Assembly (NCBI RefSeq): GCF_005887095.1
Contig: NZ_PNCI01000031.1
Span: 28,928 to 92,927, forward strand
Source of the DNA: Pseudoalteromonas rubra
GTDB taxonomy: Bacteria; Pseudomonadota; Gammaproteobacteria; Enterobacterales; Alteromonadaceae
Length of the DNA: 64,000 bases
Direction: 5' to 3'
In this document: piece by piece, positions 1 through 10,098 of the stretch
How the letters are laid out: the number at the start of each line of letters is the position of its first letter
How positions within the stretch are numbered: position 1 is the first letter of the stretch
Made by a program: the position numbers and the translations under genes
The notes under the pieces: generated by a model
The model's input: only the letters and a program-made list of their open reading frames with translations
Told to the model about the DNA's origin: nothing
The model's database searches: none

Positions 1-462
1 CAGACCAGGCCGGCGCGCGTGCTATTTGATGAATTACTCAGCGGTATCAAACCCTTAATAGAACAAGATGACTTAACTCTGACAACAGACAACCGTCTGG
101 CAGACACCGACCTCATTGTCTGCGACAGCAACCGGATGCATCAGATTTTCAATAATCTGGCACGCAACAGCTGTCATTACAGCAACAAGCCGGGACGCGT
201 CAGCGTGACAATAGCCCGACAAGAGAGCCTGTTGGTGTGCCACTTTGACGACTCCAGTCCCGGTGTCAGTGATGAGGACCTGCCTCGCCTTACCGAGCGC
301 CTTTATCGGTGCGATAAATCTCGCAGTCGTGATCTTGGAGGGTCAGGACTCGGACTCTCCATCTGTCAGAAACTCACCGAATTACATCAGGGCACACTGT
401 CCTTATCGCACAGTGAACTGGGCGGACTTAGGGTAACACTCACCCTTCCCCTGAATACTTAA
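1..462 (+). CDS. baeS: Sensor histidine kinase, BaeS-like, C-terminal part only
   Basis: This is the ATP-binding end of a two-component sensor kinase; the sensor and dimerisation parts lie before the window and the reading frame is open from base 1. An N-box (NNLARNSCHYS) is followed by a G1-type motif DSSPGV, an F-box-like stretch ending FxRxxxS-type (LYRCDKSRSRD) and a G2 glycine box GGSGLGLSICQ, ending in TLPL. The DSxPGV wording and the spacing to GGSGLGL are like E. coli BaeS, the envelope-stress kinase that phosphorylates BaeR. The partner regulator would lie upstream, outside the window. Kinase assignment is secure; BaeS in particular is an inference from the motif wording. Confidence 0.8.
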   Translation, partial: QTRPARVLFDELLSGIKPLIEQDDLTLTTDNRLADTDLIVCDSNRMHQIFNNLARNSCHYSNKPGRVSVTIARQESLLVCHFDDSSPGVSDEDLPRLTERLYRCDKSRSRDLGGSGLGLSICQKLTELHQGTLSLSHSELGGLRVTLTLPLNT

Positions 463-695
463 TTAAGTTGATTGGTACAACGCCTCGCTCATCAGCAGCT
501 GGTCAACTTCCCTTTCGTACAGTTTTACTTTTGAGTAATTCATACTACCTTGAAAAACATCATCGTCAGAGTGCAATACGCACCTGACAAGGTATTCGTT
601 CCATTTTTTCAATCGAACCAATTAATTTAACCCATTATACAAATGAATCGGTGTGGCTGATAATGGCTCCATCGAAATCAAAGGAGACACACATT

Positions 696-1424
696 ATGCT
701 AAACAATATCGAAGGTCAGACAGTTCCTCAGGTTACTTTTCCGGTACGTGAAAATGACGAATGGAAGAACATCAGCACAGACGACCTGTTCAAAGGTAAA
801 ACTGTTGTAGTTTTCTCATTACCTGGTGCGTTTACACCGACCTGTTCTTCAACTCACTTACCACGTTACAACGAGCTGGCTGGCGTGTTTAAACAAAACG
901 GGGTTGATGAGGTCGTCTGTATCTCGGTTAACGATACCTTTGTGATGAACGCCTGGGCCAAAGATCAGGAAGCCGAAAACGTCACCCTTATCCCTGACGG
1001 AAACGGCGAGTTTTCTGAAGGTATGGGCATGCTGGTTGACAAAAAAGAGTTAGGCTTTGGCAAACGTAGCTGGCGTTATTCTATGCTGGTCAAAGACGGT
1101 GTGATTGCAAAAATGTTCATCGAGCCAGACGTACCGGGCGACCCGTTTGAAGTATCAGATGCGGATACTATGCTTGAATACATAAACCCTGAGCAAGTAA
1201 AACCTGAGCCTGTCTCTATTATCACAAAGCCTGGATGTCCTTTCTGTGCCAAAGCAAAAGCACTGCTGGATGAAAAAGGCTTGGTGTATGAAGAGCTGGT
1301 ATTAGGTCAGCAAGCGACATTGACTAGCCTGAAAGCGCTGTCTGGCCGCGAAACTGTCCCTCAGGTATTTATTGGCGGCAAGCACATTGGTGGCTCTGAC
1401 GACCTGGCGGCGCACTTCGCTTAA
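696..1424 (+). CDS. Hybrid peroxiredoxin-glutaredoxin (PrxGrx)
   Basis: This thiol peroxidase reduces hydrogen peroxide and alkyl hydroperoxides in the cytoplasm, drawing electrons from glutathione through its own glutaredoxin domain. Residues 1-165 are a Prx5-type domain with the peroxidatic cysteine C50 in PGAFTPTC; residues 170-242 are glutaredoxin with C180-P-F-C183. The length of 242 aa is normal for the hybrid family. The start at 696 has AAGGAG 10 bases upstream; a longer frame from 651 has no ribosome site. The next gene downstream is a pyridine nucleotide-disulfide oxidoreductase, so the two may form a redox pair. Confidence 0.93.
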   Translation: MLNNIEGQTVPQVTFPVRENDEWKNISTDDLFKGKTVVVFSLPGAFTPTCSSTHLPRYNELAGVFKQNGVDEVVCISVNDTFVMNAWAKDQEAENVTLIPDGNGEFSEGMGMLVDKKELGFGKRSWRYSMLVKDGVIAKMFIEPDVPGDPFEVSDADTMLEYINPEQVKPEPVSIITKPGCPFCAKAKALLDEKGLVYEELVLGQQATLTSLKALSGRETVPQVFIGGKHIGGSDDLAAHFA

Positions 1425-1462
1425 TGTCTGTGCAGGCTTAATTACAAGCCAAACAACACATC

Positions 1463-1479
1463 TGTAAAGGGGCGTTACA
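1463..1479. promoter_or_regulatory. TGTAAAGGGGnnTTACA palindrome; also GGGGC/GCCCC hairpin
   Basis: TGTAAAGGGGCGTTACA lies 35 bp before the Lpd-like gene. Closely related sequences occur at 20843, 38720 and 52004, always between genes. The right part also forms a GGGGC-N6-GCCCC hairpin, so here it could instead serve as a weak terminator of the preceding gene. No T-run follows. Confidence 0.35.
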
Positions 1480-1514
1480 GCCCCTCAATACTCCCCCTTG
1501 CTCAGAGGTAAAAC

Positions 1515-2963
1515 ATGAAACAACTTGAAACTGACGTCGTCGTCATTGGTGCGGGTACAGCTGGGCTCAGCGCCTATCGTAATGCCAAACAATCTACTGA
1601 TAATGTGTTAATGATCGAAGCCGGTGCATATGGCACTACTTGCGCACGTGTCGGCTGTATGCCCAGCAAGTTGTTGATTGCAGCAGCAGAAGCAGCGCAC
1701 AGCGTCACTGAAGCACCAAAATTCGGGGTCAATACCACGCCCCCCGACATCGATGGTAAATCCGTGATGGCAAGGGTACGCAGCGAACGAGATCGGTTTG
1801 TTGGCTTTGTACTGGAAGCTGTGGATGAACTCCCCGAGCAAGACAGAATCAAAGGGTACGCACGCTTTTTGGATGCGAATCGAGTTCAGATCGACGACCA
1901 TACCGTTATAACAGCAAAGCGATTTGTGATTGCAACAGGCTCAAGGCCGAATGTGCCAGGGTTTTTTCAAGCATTTGGCGATCGCCTTATCATTAACGAC
2001 GATGTGTTCGACTGGCAGGACTTACCTGAATCAGTTGCGGTATTCGGCCCAGGCGTCATTGGTCTTGAGCTGGGTCAGGCATTACATCGCCTGGGCGTTA
2101 ATGTGAAACTCTTTGGAGTAGGGGGTAACATTGGACCACTCACAGATCCGCAAATTCAGGATTATGCCAATACCGTCTTTGCAGAAGAGTTTTATGTCGA
2201 CAGCGACGCCAAAGTGTCTGATATGAAGCAGGTCGGCGACAAAGCTCAGCTCACCTATATTGACCGTGATGGCAAACCGCAGACAGAGCAGTTTGATTAT
2301 GTGCTGGCAGCAACGGGCAGGGTACCGAATGTCGACAAACTGGGCCTTGAGAATACCGGGATAGAATTGGATGAGCGCGGTGTGCCGCTGGCAGATTCTC
2401 ATACAATGCAATGCGGTGAAAGCCATATCTTCATTGCCGGTGATGCCAGTAACCAGATCCCATTACTGCATGAGGCCGCCGATCAGGGCACCATTGCCGG
2501 TCAAAATGCCGGACGTTTTCCGGATGTGCGCAATGGCCTGCGACGTGCACCGATTGCAGCCGTATTTAGTGATCCGCAAATCGCCATGGTCGGAGAGAGC
2601 TTTAAACAACTGAACGAACGCTATGGTAAATGTGGCTGCTTCGCAATCGGTGAAGTGAGTTTTGAAAACCAGGGTCGTAGCCGGGTTATGCTCAAGAATA
2701 AAGGCTACATGCATCTGTATGCAGAGCAGGGCAGCGGTCTGTTTTTGGGCGCCGAGTTCATCGGTCCTGCCGCCGAGCACATGGCGCACCTGCTCGCCTG
2801 GGCTGTACAAAACAAGATGACGGTACCTCAAATGCTGGACATGCCTTTTTACCACCCTGTCATAGAGGAAGGCTTGCGCACAGCATTGCGCAACCTTAAC
2901 GCCAAACTTAAGTTTGGTCCGGATATTGTCCAACACTGTATGGAGTGTGGCCCGGGCGCATAA
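1515..2963 (+). CDS. Dihydrolipoyl dehydrogenase-like FAD/NAD(P) disulfide oxidoreductase with C-terminal CxxC
   Basis: A class I pyridine nucleotide-disulfide oxidoreductase of 482 aa. The FAD motif GAGTAG is at residues 12-17, the redox disulfide C43-x4-C48 in TTCARVGCMPSK, an NAD(P)-binding fold near residues 165-195 (GPGVIGLELG) and the C-terminal dimerisation domain carries the catalytic pair H447/E452 (HPVIEE). The protein ends HCMECGPGA, giving an extra C475-x2-C478 not usual in lipoamide dehydrogenases. No pyruvate or oxoglutarate dehydrogenase genes are nearby; the neighbour is PrxGrx. It may therefore serve a thiol other than lipoamide. AAGT..GAGGT precedes the ATG. Confidence 0.85.
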   Translation: MKQLETDVVVIGAGTAGLSAYRNAKQSTDNVLMIEAGAYGTTCARVGCMPSKLLIAAAEAAHSVTEAPKFGVNTTPPDIDGKSVMARVRSERDRFVGFVLEAVDELPEQDRIKGYARFLDANRVQIDDHTVITAKRFVIATGSRPNVPGFFQAFGDRLIINDDVFDWQDLPESVAVFGPGVIGLELGQALHRLGVNVKLFGVGGNIGPLTDPQIQDYANTVFAEEFYVDSDAKVSDMKQVGDKAQLTYIDRDGKPQTEQFDYVLAATGRVPNVDKLGLENTGIELDERGVPLADSHTMQCGESHIFIAGDASNQIPLLHEAADQGTIAGQNAGRFPDVRNGLRRAPIAAVFSDPQIAMVGESFKQLNERYGKCGCFAIGEVSFENQGRSRVMLKNKGYMHLYAEQGSGLFLGAEFIGPAAEHMAHLLAWAVQNKMTVPQMLDMPFYHPVIEEGLRTALRNLNAKLKFGPDIVQHCMECGPGA

Positions 2964-3014
2964 TACATACCCGGCAGTCCAGTCTTAACCTGACTGTAAG
3001 TTGCTCACAAGTCG

Positions 3015-3047
3015 GCCGGTAAGGTTTATTTCCAATCACCTTATCGG
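3015..3047 (+). terminator. Hairpin after the Lpd-like gene
   Basis: GCCGGTAAGGT (3015-3025) pairs with ACCTTATCGGC (3037-3047, one G-T). It lies 50 bp after the stop codon. The T-run is poor, so termination is only probable. Confidence 0.4.
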
Positions 3048-3168
3048 CTTGGCTGTTATCAACAAATCCGCAAGTTGCAGCCAGGGCCAAAATGGTTACT
3101 CTGTGAATTAAGCAGTGGTACTATGTGCACCTCTTTTGTTCCACTATTCATTCAACAAGGGGCCACCC

Positions 3169-3525
3169 GTGATACAGAGAATTGATACCAAACAACGCAT
3201 GAGTCGCATCGTAAAACACAACGGCACTATTTATTTATGTGGCCAGGTGTGCAAAGACGCAGAGCAGGGCATTAAAGAGCAAACCGCCACCATGCTTGAG
3301 AAAGTTGATGAGCTGTTGCAACAGGCTGGCAGTGATCGTCAGCATATTCTTTCGGCAACAATTTACATTAAAGATATGAAATACTTTAGTGATATGAACG
3401 AAGTGTGGGACGCCTGGGTTCCTGAAGGCCACGCACCTGCACGCGCCTGTGTGGAAGCCGCAATGGCGCGGGACGCTCTGTTAGTAGAAATTTCGGTGAT
3501 TGCGGCCGAGATCAACCCCAGCTAA
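3169..3525 (+). CDS. RidA (YjgF/YER057c/UK114) family protein
   Basis: A 118-aa member of the family that hydrolyses reactive enamine and imine intermediates such as 2-aminoacrylate, although many members have other roles. The C-terminal PARACVEA carries the arginine that binds the substrate carboxylate in RidA, followed by the usual hydrophobic strand LLVEISVIA. The GTG start at 3169 is preceded by AAGGGG; a frame extension to 3115 has no ribosome site. The N-terminus lacks the classic AIGPYSQ sequence, so this is a divergent subgroup rather than RidA itself. Confidence 0.85.
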   Translation: MIQRIDTKQRMSRIVKHNGTIYLCGQVCKDAEQGIKEQTATMLEKVDELLQQAGSDRQHILSATIYIKDMKYFSDMNEVWDAWVPEGHAPARACVEAAMARDALLVEISVIAAEINPS

Positions 3526-3549
3526 CGCAGCGTTGGTTTACTGGCCACT

Positions 3550-3576
3550 AAAAAGCTTAGTCTGGCTAAGCTTTTT
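3550..3576. terminator. Bidirectional rho-independent terminator
   Basis: AAAAAGCTTAG (3550-3560), loop TCTGG, CTAAGCTTTTT (3566-3576). It sits between the plus-strand RidA gene and the minus-strand cupin gene and carries A and T runs on its two sides, so it can serve both. Confidence 0.8.
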
Positions 3577-3689
3577 AACCGACCATCAGGCATAGCTCCG
3601 AAACGTAAGTGTATAATACCGCTACAGGTGTGTTTACCCTGAAAATGCATTAGGCGGGCATGACTCAACTTGCTTTTGTGAGCCTATTC

Positions 3690-4517
3690 CTATTCTGCCA
3701 TGGCCTTAAACGCAGCGTTGGTACGTACATATAACAACACTTGCTGGTCCGCTGAAAAAGACATGTCTACAGGCTGGTGAGCTGTCACAAAACTGCCAGC
3801 GTGCAGCATCTGCCGAGCATTTTCCCGCTCGAAATTAAGCTGCCCCTGGATCATCACCGCCTTAAACTCAGTGCCTTCGCTCGACAACGTCATTTTTATA
3901 TTGGCAGGTAAGCGCAACAGCACACCTGACAAGCTGTCTTTTTGCCACAGATTAGCCATTTCTATTCCGTTACCGACCAGCTGAGTCGAGGTGCTCTGAT
4001 CCAGCCAGGTCAGGTTGCTATAGTGAAGGTTAACGGGGCGCTCACCATTGTCGAACTGTTGAGCAGATGGCTTCACCAGATAGGGACCGCTGTCTATCTC
4101 CAGATAAATCATATTCGCTGGCGCATTGGCTGACGTAATGTGGTCTTCACCCGCGGGCTGGGTCCAGAAAGAGCCCGATGGCATCCACATGGCTTTGGCA
4201 GTGGGGTCGTCGTTATGTAGTGAACCTTCTATCACAATCCCACGGTAAGACACATTATGAATATGTGGTGGCGATGAGAAGCCGGGCTCAAATCTGACCA
4301 GCATTCCGGTAGCACCAGAGCCAGTTCTGTCGCCCCACAGGTTTGCCGCTCTTGGGCTTTTGTCACCCCGTGCAGGATTCAGGTAACCCCACTCTATTTG
4401 CTCTGTGCTGACCACCTTAATCTTGTTTGCAGTAGTGTGTGCATCAGTAGCCAACACAGCAACTGGAATAAACAGGGTCCCAGCCAACAGGCTGTTGAGT
4501 GTATTGAGTTTTACCAC
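3690..4517 (-). CDS. Exported DUF4437-type cupin protein
   Basis: A 275-aa exported protein with two cupin folds, the arrangement of DUF4437 proteins, whose substrate is unknown. The first cupin has the metal-ligand run [10 protein letters not shown] followed by a Glu-containing second motif; the second (after about residue 150) is degenerate and lacks a clear His cluster. From the GTG at 4517 the protein begins with a typical signal peptide cleaved after VLATDA, and GGGAGG lies 9 bases upstream of it. An ATG at 4568 with AGGGG is the alternative and would add 17 residues before the signal sequence. It is divergent from the macroglobulin gene. Confidence 0.75.
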   Translation of the reverse strand: MVKLNTLNSLLAGTLFIPVAVLATDAHTTANKIKVVSTEQIEWGYLNPARGDKSPRAANLWGDRTGSGATGMLVRFEPGFSSPPHIHNVSYRGIVIEGSLHNDDPTAKAMWMPSGSFWTQPAGEDHITSANAPANMIYLEIDSGPYLVKPSAQQFDNGERPVNLHYSNLTWLDQSTSTQLVGNGIEMANLWQKDSLSGVLLRLPANIKMTLSSEGTEFKAVMIQGQLNFERENARQMLHAGSFVTAHQPVDMSFSADQQVLLYVRTNAAFKAMAE

Positions 4518-4610
4518 GGTTATCGGCCTCCCAAAGCAAGCAAAGATTGAATAAGCAACGCGTGTCATGGTAGCCCCTATTGACCTGACGATAAATTGGC
4601 TAAAGATTGA

Positions 4611-4639
4611 AAGATTATCAATAAAAAAATGATAATCTT
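4611..4639. promoter_or_regulatory. Perfect 9-bp inverted repeat between divergent genes
   Basis: AAGATTATC (4611-4619) and GATAATCTT (4631-4639) are separated by 11 AT-only bases. The site lies between the cupin and macroglobulin starts, 90 bp before the latter. It is a candidate operator; the GATAAT arms recall Fur boxes but the geometry is not that of a 19-bp Fur site. Confidence 0.4.
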
Positions 4640-4728
4640 GCTAAAAAATGTGCTTTTAACCCCTTTATCTACTGGTCAACGTTATAAATTTGCTAAAGTC
4701 ACCAGATACACCATTACAAGGACTCAAT

Positions 4729-7700
4729 ATGTTACTCAGAGGCGTGCTGTTACTGCTCACCTGCTTAACCTGGGCTACTCAGGCTTTAGAGGTCGAGGAT
4801 ATTCGCTTTCATACTCAAAAAAACACCCTCAAACAAATTCTGATCCAGTTTGACCAGGATATTGCTCAGCCGGGACAAGTACCGAGCCACGCACAACTGA
4901 CGCATATCACACTCACTGATCAATACAAGCAGCAGTGCCGCTGGCGCTATGTGGCATTCAATAAGCTCAGTTGTGATATACACACAAAAACAAGTGCCTA
5001 TAAACCAGTAAGAGTACGTGTTGATGCCGGATTTCCTGGCCTGCACTCTCAGTTACAAAATGACCGTGCAGCAAAGTGGCACAGTGCCAACTGGCCCATT
5101 TACATAGAAGAGCGTGAAGAAAAGCAGCTTCAGCTGGTTTACTCTGCTGACACAGAAACAGACAAACGCGTTGTATGGGATATCACGCACTCGCTGACCT
5201 TTAAACTCAATGGTCAGTCTATTGTTCCAACAGCGCAACATTATGAGATACCCGATTCAAGACAAAGCTATCAGCTCACATTTGACTTTGCTGAATCGAT
5301 AGAAAACGGCAAGCTGGAGGTTGCATTGCCTGCCGGTTTTCAGCCAACAGAAACGCACATTGCATTACCGGGCTCGCAACCTATTCTCTCACCGGAGCAA
5401 CGCCCAGAGCCAGAGGTTGAGGCCGAGTTTAAGGGGCTCTTTTGTGTAAAGCCTTTCCCGCGAGCGTCATTCTGGCAAAACGCTTTTAAAGCGCTCCCTA
5501 CTGAAGAGGCAGGCACCTGCGCCCCAGAAGCACTGGCACTGGGCTTTACCCACAGGGTAGAGAAGTTTTGGTTAATGGAGTCTGTCCTGTCAGCATCGGT
5601 TGCCACGCAACCTGTGATAATCAAAGGCAACGCACGTGAAAGCCACGAAAGTGACCTGTACTATTATCCCATCGCACTCAAAGGGGAAACGGACTACCAA
5701 CTGGATCTCAGCGCACTGCGTTCAGACTCAACAGGGCATCCATTTAAAAAAGCAGGTATGCTGACACTGAGTACAGGGCCCAGTAGCCCTTACTGGCATA
5801 TCAGCGAGCAATCAGGCAGTGCTTATCGGGCACGTACCCCCGCGACACTGTCTCTGAACACACGCAATACAGCAGATCTCTCAATTCAATTTTATCCCGT
5901 ATTCGAGCTGGCGCAGCTGCATCACTGGCTAAAGACAAAAGATAAATCAGAACTCCTTATGCCATTGCCGGATATGCCGCACCATATGGATAACCAAATA
6001 CATCAAACTAACTTACCTGTCAGTGGCCATCTGAAAGACCGAAGTGGCATACTGTTTTACGATCTCCAAGGCCCGGGTTCGTCCTCTGTTTATGATAGTC
6101 AGATAGCAGTACGTAAGCAGCAGCAAACACTGACTGCGTCAGACTTTAGCCTGTCTGTCCATCATGGCTCCGGTATTACCCTGTACAACACCGAATTTGA
6201 TACTGGTAAGGCCATTGCTGATGCCGATATTTACCTTGCCTGTGCGTCTTTTAGCGCGCCCAAATATCTTGGGCAAAGTGATCAGCAGGGGCTGCTTACG
6301 CTGCCTCCTGAACAGTGGCAGTCTTTACAGCCACAAAACAATGCTGACTGCTGGTTATGGGCCAGCAAAGACACCACACACGCCATGATGGCGCTCACAC
6401 CCCAATCTACTGTGGCAATCAGTGGCGAGCTGCTAAAAAGCCAGCCCATTTACCAGCCCAATTCAGCCATCGACTTAAGTGTCGTTTTGTATCGTCACAC
6501 CAGCGACGGCCTGCAACCTGTGCTCGACAATATCGAGCTCACACTGCAAAGAAGAGGCTCCGAACACAAAGCTCGCCTGGCACAACAGTCAGTGTCTGAG
6601 TTTGGGCTAAGACAATTTCACCTCCCCGAAGGCGTTGATAAGCAGGGCAGATACCATGTGCACGCCAAGGTAGCGGATACATCTCACTTTTTGGGTTCAA
6701 TTTATGTCTCTGAGTTTATTCCACCTGAGATAGAATTTACCTGGCAACACCCTGACACAGCATATAAAGATCGGCCACTGAACGTCTCTGTGAGTGGCAA
6801 AACCATGAATGGATTTGATGCTGGCAACCTCAGTGGTGAGCTGAAATACCAGTTTATTCGCTTTGGTTATTCAGATCTGCCCAGTGGCTGGCCACAAGAG
6901 TATGACTTTAGCAGCAGAAGAGAAAAGCCTGCGAATCAGCGCAATAACGCCATTCCTCTGAACACAAACGGCAAGCTGTCTTCAGCTACTTTCACGCCAA
7001 CTGAGACTTTGCCACTGGTGAAACTGGCTTTGTCTGGCAGAGTGGCCTCGGAGCAAGGCGAAGTGCAATTTTTCAATCAGCAACTGACCTACTTATCCCG
7101 TGAGCACTATATTGGTGTCCGGGAACAAGACGGACAAGTACATATCATAGCCGTCGACCACTCTGGTAATCCGGTGTCTGTGCCGGCCTCTGTTCATATG
7201 GAAGTTTCAACCAAGGAACAGGGCCAACAACGCAAAGAACAGGTGTTACTTTGTGAGATCCAGACACCCTCAACGTGTGCTCTGCCCGACAACGAGTCAA
7301 GCTTTTTTTATCTGGATATTCACAGCGGGAAGCAGGGTTACTTGTGGAGACGCAGCGTTTCTCGCAGTGACTCTTCACCAGATGAAAGCGAATCGGTTGC
7401 ACAATTCGGCTTAACGGGTAAAAAACACATAACGGCCCAAGCGGAATATACTTTCTCTGTAAACGCCCTCAGAAACGGCGAAATACTGGCATTTATCACT
7501 GCCGGTGAGCATCAGTCACTACGCACCTTTACAGTAAAAAAGGGAAGCAACGACTTAACTTTGCAGGTGCCTCTCAGCTGGCTACCCGGCTTTCGGATAA
7601 CAGCCGTGATGCCTTACTCGGACCAACACAGAGAAGCGCTACATCAACAGTGGCTGAGTGACGCCAGCGCTGCACAGCTCGAATGGCAAGCCCTGCCTCG

Positions 7701-10032
7701 TTTTACACGGGCGGTTTCTGCACCGACTTTACCAACCAAACCCGACATGCGCGGCCAGTTTGCCATCCTTTCCGTCGAGGTGCGCCCCGCTAACGCTTTG
7801 TCAATCAGGGTAGAGCACCCAGAAACAGTGTCAGCCAGTGATCAGCTGGATATCAAGGTATCCAGCGATCAGGACGCGGATATTCAGCTCTGGCTGGTCA
7901 ATGATGCATTGTTTAATATTGCCAATGCACAGGCAGGCGAGACGCATCTCAATCGATTGTTTAACCGTGAAGAGTATCAGCAAAGCCTTATCAGTGACTA
8001 TAACCTGAGTGACAGACTGGTCGCATCGCAATTTATCCAACAGTTGGATGAGCAATCTTTTAAAGCTCAATTTGAAGCAATGATGGTAACCAGATCAAGA
8101 CTCGCCCCACCCGATACATTGTCTCAGGCTCTGGCAAATACCATCTGGCAACCGGTCATCTCCCTTAAAGCTAACCAGACAAAAACAGTCTCACTGCAAC
8201 TGCCCCAGTTACTTGGGCGCTGGCGTGTGTTTGTCGTGGCCCTGAATACACAGAGCACACAGACTTATACAAACACCATCACCAGTCATGCGGGGCTGGA
8301 ATATCACCTCTCTCATGCAGCACATTTTATCCAGGGTGACAAAGCCATAGTCACCATTCGGGCAGAAAACCGACTGGGTAAACCATTAGAGGATAAAGTG
8401 CGGCTCACACTCAACGGTAAGACGCTCGCAGAGCACGCCATTGAGGTGCAAGAACAGGAGCCACAGTTGCTTGATGTCACACTCCCTGAGCTGCCACCGG
8501 GTGAATACATATTGCAGCTGCACAGCGAACGAATGGCATTCCCGCGACTTTCAGAGTTTAGGATCAGCGATAGTAGCCGTGTTGTGCAGCAGTCATGGCT
8601 GTTAGACCCAGCCCGCCAAAACACAGTGACACTGGCGGAGGGTGTACAGGTCGAATCAGCTGAAGCGCACTCCATTGAGCAGCTCGCCCCCAATTGGTCT
8701 GCACTACAGCAACACCATCAGCATTATCCTCATCAATGTTGGGAGCAAACGCTTTCCAGAGCATTGAGCTACAGTGTAAACCCCCTTGCCAGTGAACTTT
8801 GGCCAGAGGGAAAGCAGGCCCTGCAACAAATGCTTACCAAGGGCGCAACTGAGAACTCAAGCTGGCAATTTGGTACGGGATACGCTTACTACCCGCACGC
8901 CTACCCAGACCCAATGTTGAGCGCCTATACGCTGCTCGTCAGTCATTGGCTCAATAACAGTCCCCTGAATCTGACTATCGATAAAACAATACCAGAAGCC
9001 ATAAGCCAGGACTTGCTTGAGGCATTACATATAGCAGAGCACCAGCGGCGAGCATTTGACGATGACAGTGCCGACTGGCAGTGGTGGGCGCTAGCGCAAA
9101 GCCGACAGGTGACACTTGAGCAGGTACTCTCCTGGCGACACACCTTCGGTGTAACGGGCACTCGCAGTAATCTGTTACAACTATTGGCAATGAAAGCGCT
9201 CGGACACGAGCAGCCTGAACTGGAGCGTGCACTCACCAGGGTTCTCGACACCGGCTTTGAGGATCAAACCCTCAGTGCGCTGTCAGGTCCGTTGGAGCAA
9301 TGTCTTGCTCTGCTGCTCACTGAGCGCGAAGCATTGAAAGCACAACTCAGCAAACTGGCCATCAGTCGTCAACACCGCCAGGGACATTTTGGCAATACGC
9401 TGAATGATGGGATCTGTGCGCTAGCCCTGCAAGACCACCAGCATAATGCAGCGGCCCCCGTATCATTGACAGCATCACCTGATGCTCGGAGCAACGAATA
9501 TAAAATAAAGACACCTTTGGCAGAGCCCTACTGGTTAACAGTACAAACCCGTCAGCCTCTTTCATTGTCCAAGACGCAGAGTAATGGCCTGGATGTGACT
9601 CGACGTTATCATATATACAGCAATGACAAATGGCGGCCCTTTACAGGTCAGGCAATTAAGCCTGGCGATCTGATCAAAGTCACATTAGAGGTCTTTTCGG
9701 CTGATACACGAGCGCATGTGCTGTTAACCGATACACTGCCGGGCGGGCTGCGATTGCTCAACCCGCAACACAGCCATACTCAGTATAAAAACGGGTTAAA
9801 GGCGGACTCCCCGGATACCAGTCTGCTTATGCAACAGACATCACAAGGGGCACAACAAGTGCTCTGGCATCAGGCATATCTCAGCGCCGGGACGACAACG
9901 TTTGAATATCTGGCACAGGCACAGGCCGGTGGCAACTATCTGGCGCCGCCCGCCAGCGTTGAAATGATGTATCAGCCAGAGATAGCCGGAGACAGCAATG
10001 CACAGGAAGTGCATATAAGCACGCAACCCTGA
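4729..10032 (+). CDS. Alpha-2-macroglobulin family protein with thioester
   Basis: A 1767-aa exported bacterial macroglobulin. These proteins trap attacking proteases covalently at the cell envelope. The signal peptide MLLRGVLLLL...ATQA lacks a lipobox, so the mature protein is probably periplasmic or secreted rather than a YfhM-type lipoprotein. MG-type beta domains fill the first 1100 residues. The thioester motif C1337-W-E-Q (CxEQ) is intact, followed by an alpha-helical thioester domain, and the C-terminus has a receptor-binding-like beta domain (VLLTDTLPGGLRL). AAGGA precedes the ATG at 4729. The usual partner, penicillin-binding protein PbpC, is absent on both sides. Confidence 0.9.
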   Translation: MLLRGVLLLLTCLTWATQALEVEDIRFHTQKNTLKQILIQFDQDIAQPGQVPSHAQLTHITLTDQYKQQCRWRYVAFNKLSCDIHTKTSAYKPVRVRVDAGFPGLHSQLQNDRAAKWHSANWPIYIEEREEKQLQLVYSADTETDKRVVWDITHSLTFKLNGQSIVPTAQHYEIPDSRQSYQLTFDFAESIENGKLEVALPAGFQPTETHIALPGSQPILSPEQRPEPEVEAEFKGLFCVKPFPRASFWQNAFKALPTEEAGTCAPEALALGFTHRVEKFWLMESVLSASVATQPVIIKGNARESHESDLYYYPIALKGETDYQLDLSALRSDSTGHPFKKAGMLTLSTGPSSPYWHISEQSGSAYRARTPATLSLNTRNTADLSIQFYPVFELAQLHHWLKTKDKSELLMPLPDMPHHMDNQIHQTNLPVSGHLKDRSGILFYDLQGPGSSSVYDSQIAVRKQQQTLTASDFSLSVHHGSGITLYNTEFDTGKAIADADIYLACASFSAPKYLGQSDQQGLLTLPPEQWQSLQPQNNADCWLWASKDTTHAMMALTPQSTVAISGELLKSQPIYQPNSAIDLSVVLYRHTSDGLQPVLDNIELTLQRRGSEHKARLAQQSVSEFGLRQFHLPEGVDKQGRYHVHAKVADTSHFLGSIYVSEFIPPEIEFTWQHPDTAYKDRPLNVSVSGKTMNGFDAGNLSGELKYQFIRFGYSDLPSGWPQEYDFSSRREKPANQRNNAIPLNTNGKLSSATFTPTETLPLVKLALSGRVASEQGEVQFFNQQLTYLSREHYIGVREQDGQVHIIAVDHSGNPVSVPASVHMEVSTKEQGQQRKEQVLLCEIQTPSTCALPDNESSFFYLDIHSGKQGYLWRRSVSRSDSSPDESESVAQFGLTGKKHITAQAEYTFSVNALRNGEILAFITAGEHQSLRTFTVKKGSNDLTLQVPLSWLPGFRITAVMPYSDQHREALHQQWLSDASAAQLEWQALPRFTRAVSAPTLPTKPDMRGQFAILSVEVRPANALSIRVEHPETVSASDQLDIKVSSDQDADIQLWLVNDALFNIANAQAGETHLNRLFNREEYQQSLISDYNLSDRLVASQFIQQLDEQSFKAQFEAMMVTRSRLAPPDTLSQALANTIWQPVISLKANQTKTVSLQLPQLLGRWRVFVVALNTQSTQTYTNTITSHAGLEYHLSHAAHFIQGDKAIVTIRAENRLGKPLEDKVRLTLNGKTLAEHAIEVQEQEPQLLDVTLPELPPGEYILQLHSERMAFPRLSEFRISDSSRVVQQSWLLDPARQNTVTLAEGVQVESAEAHSIEQLAPNWSALQQHHQHYPHQCWEQTLSRALSYSVNPLASELWPEGKQALQQMLTKGATENSSWQFGTGYAYYPHAYPDPMLSAYTLLVSHWLNNSPLNLTIDKTIPEAISQDLLEALHIAEHQRRAFDDDSADWQWWALAQSRQVTLEQVLSWRHTFGVTGTRSNLLQLLAMKALGHEQPELERALTRVLDTGFEDQTLSALSGPLEQCLALLLTEREALKAQLSKLAISRQHRQGHFGNTLNDGICALALQDHQHNAAAPVSLTASPDARSNEYKIKTPLAEPYWLTVQTRQPLSLSKTQSNGLDVTRRYHIYSNDKWRPFTGQAIKPGDLIKVTLEVFSADTRAHVLLTDTLPGGLRLLNPQHSHTQYKNGLKADSPDTSLLMQQTSQGAQQVLWHQAYLSAGTTTFEYLAQAQAGGNYLAPPASVEMMYQPEIAGDSNAQEVHISTQP

Positions 10033-10098
10033 GCATAACTCCATCAAACAGGCCAGATTGAAAAAGGTGACAGACCTGAAATTCACTGGCTTGCTTTG

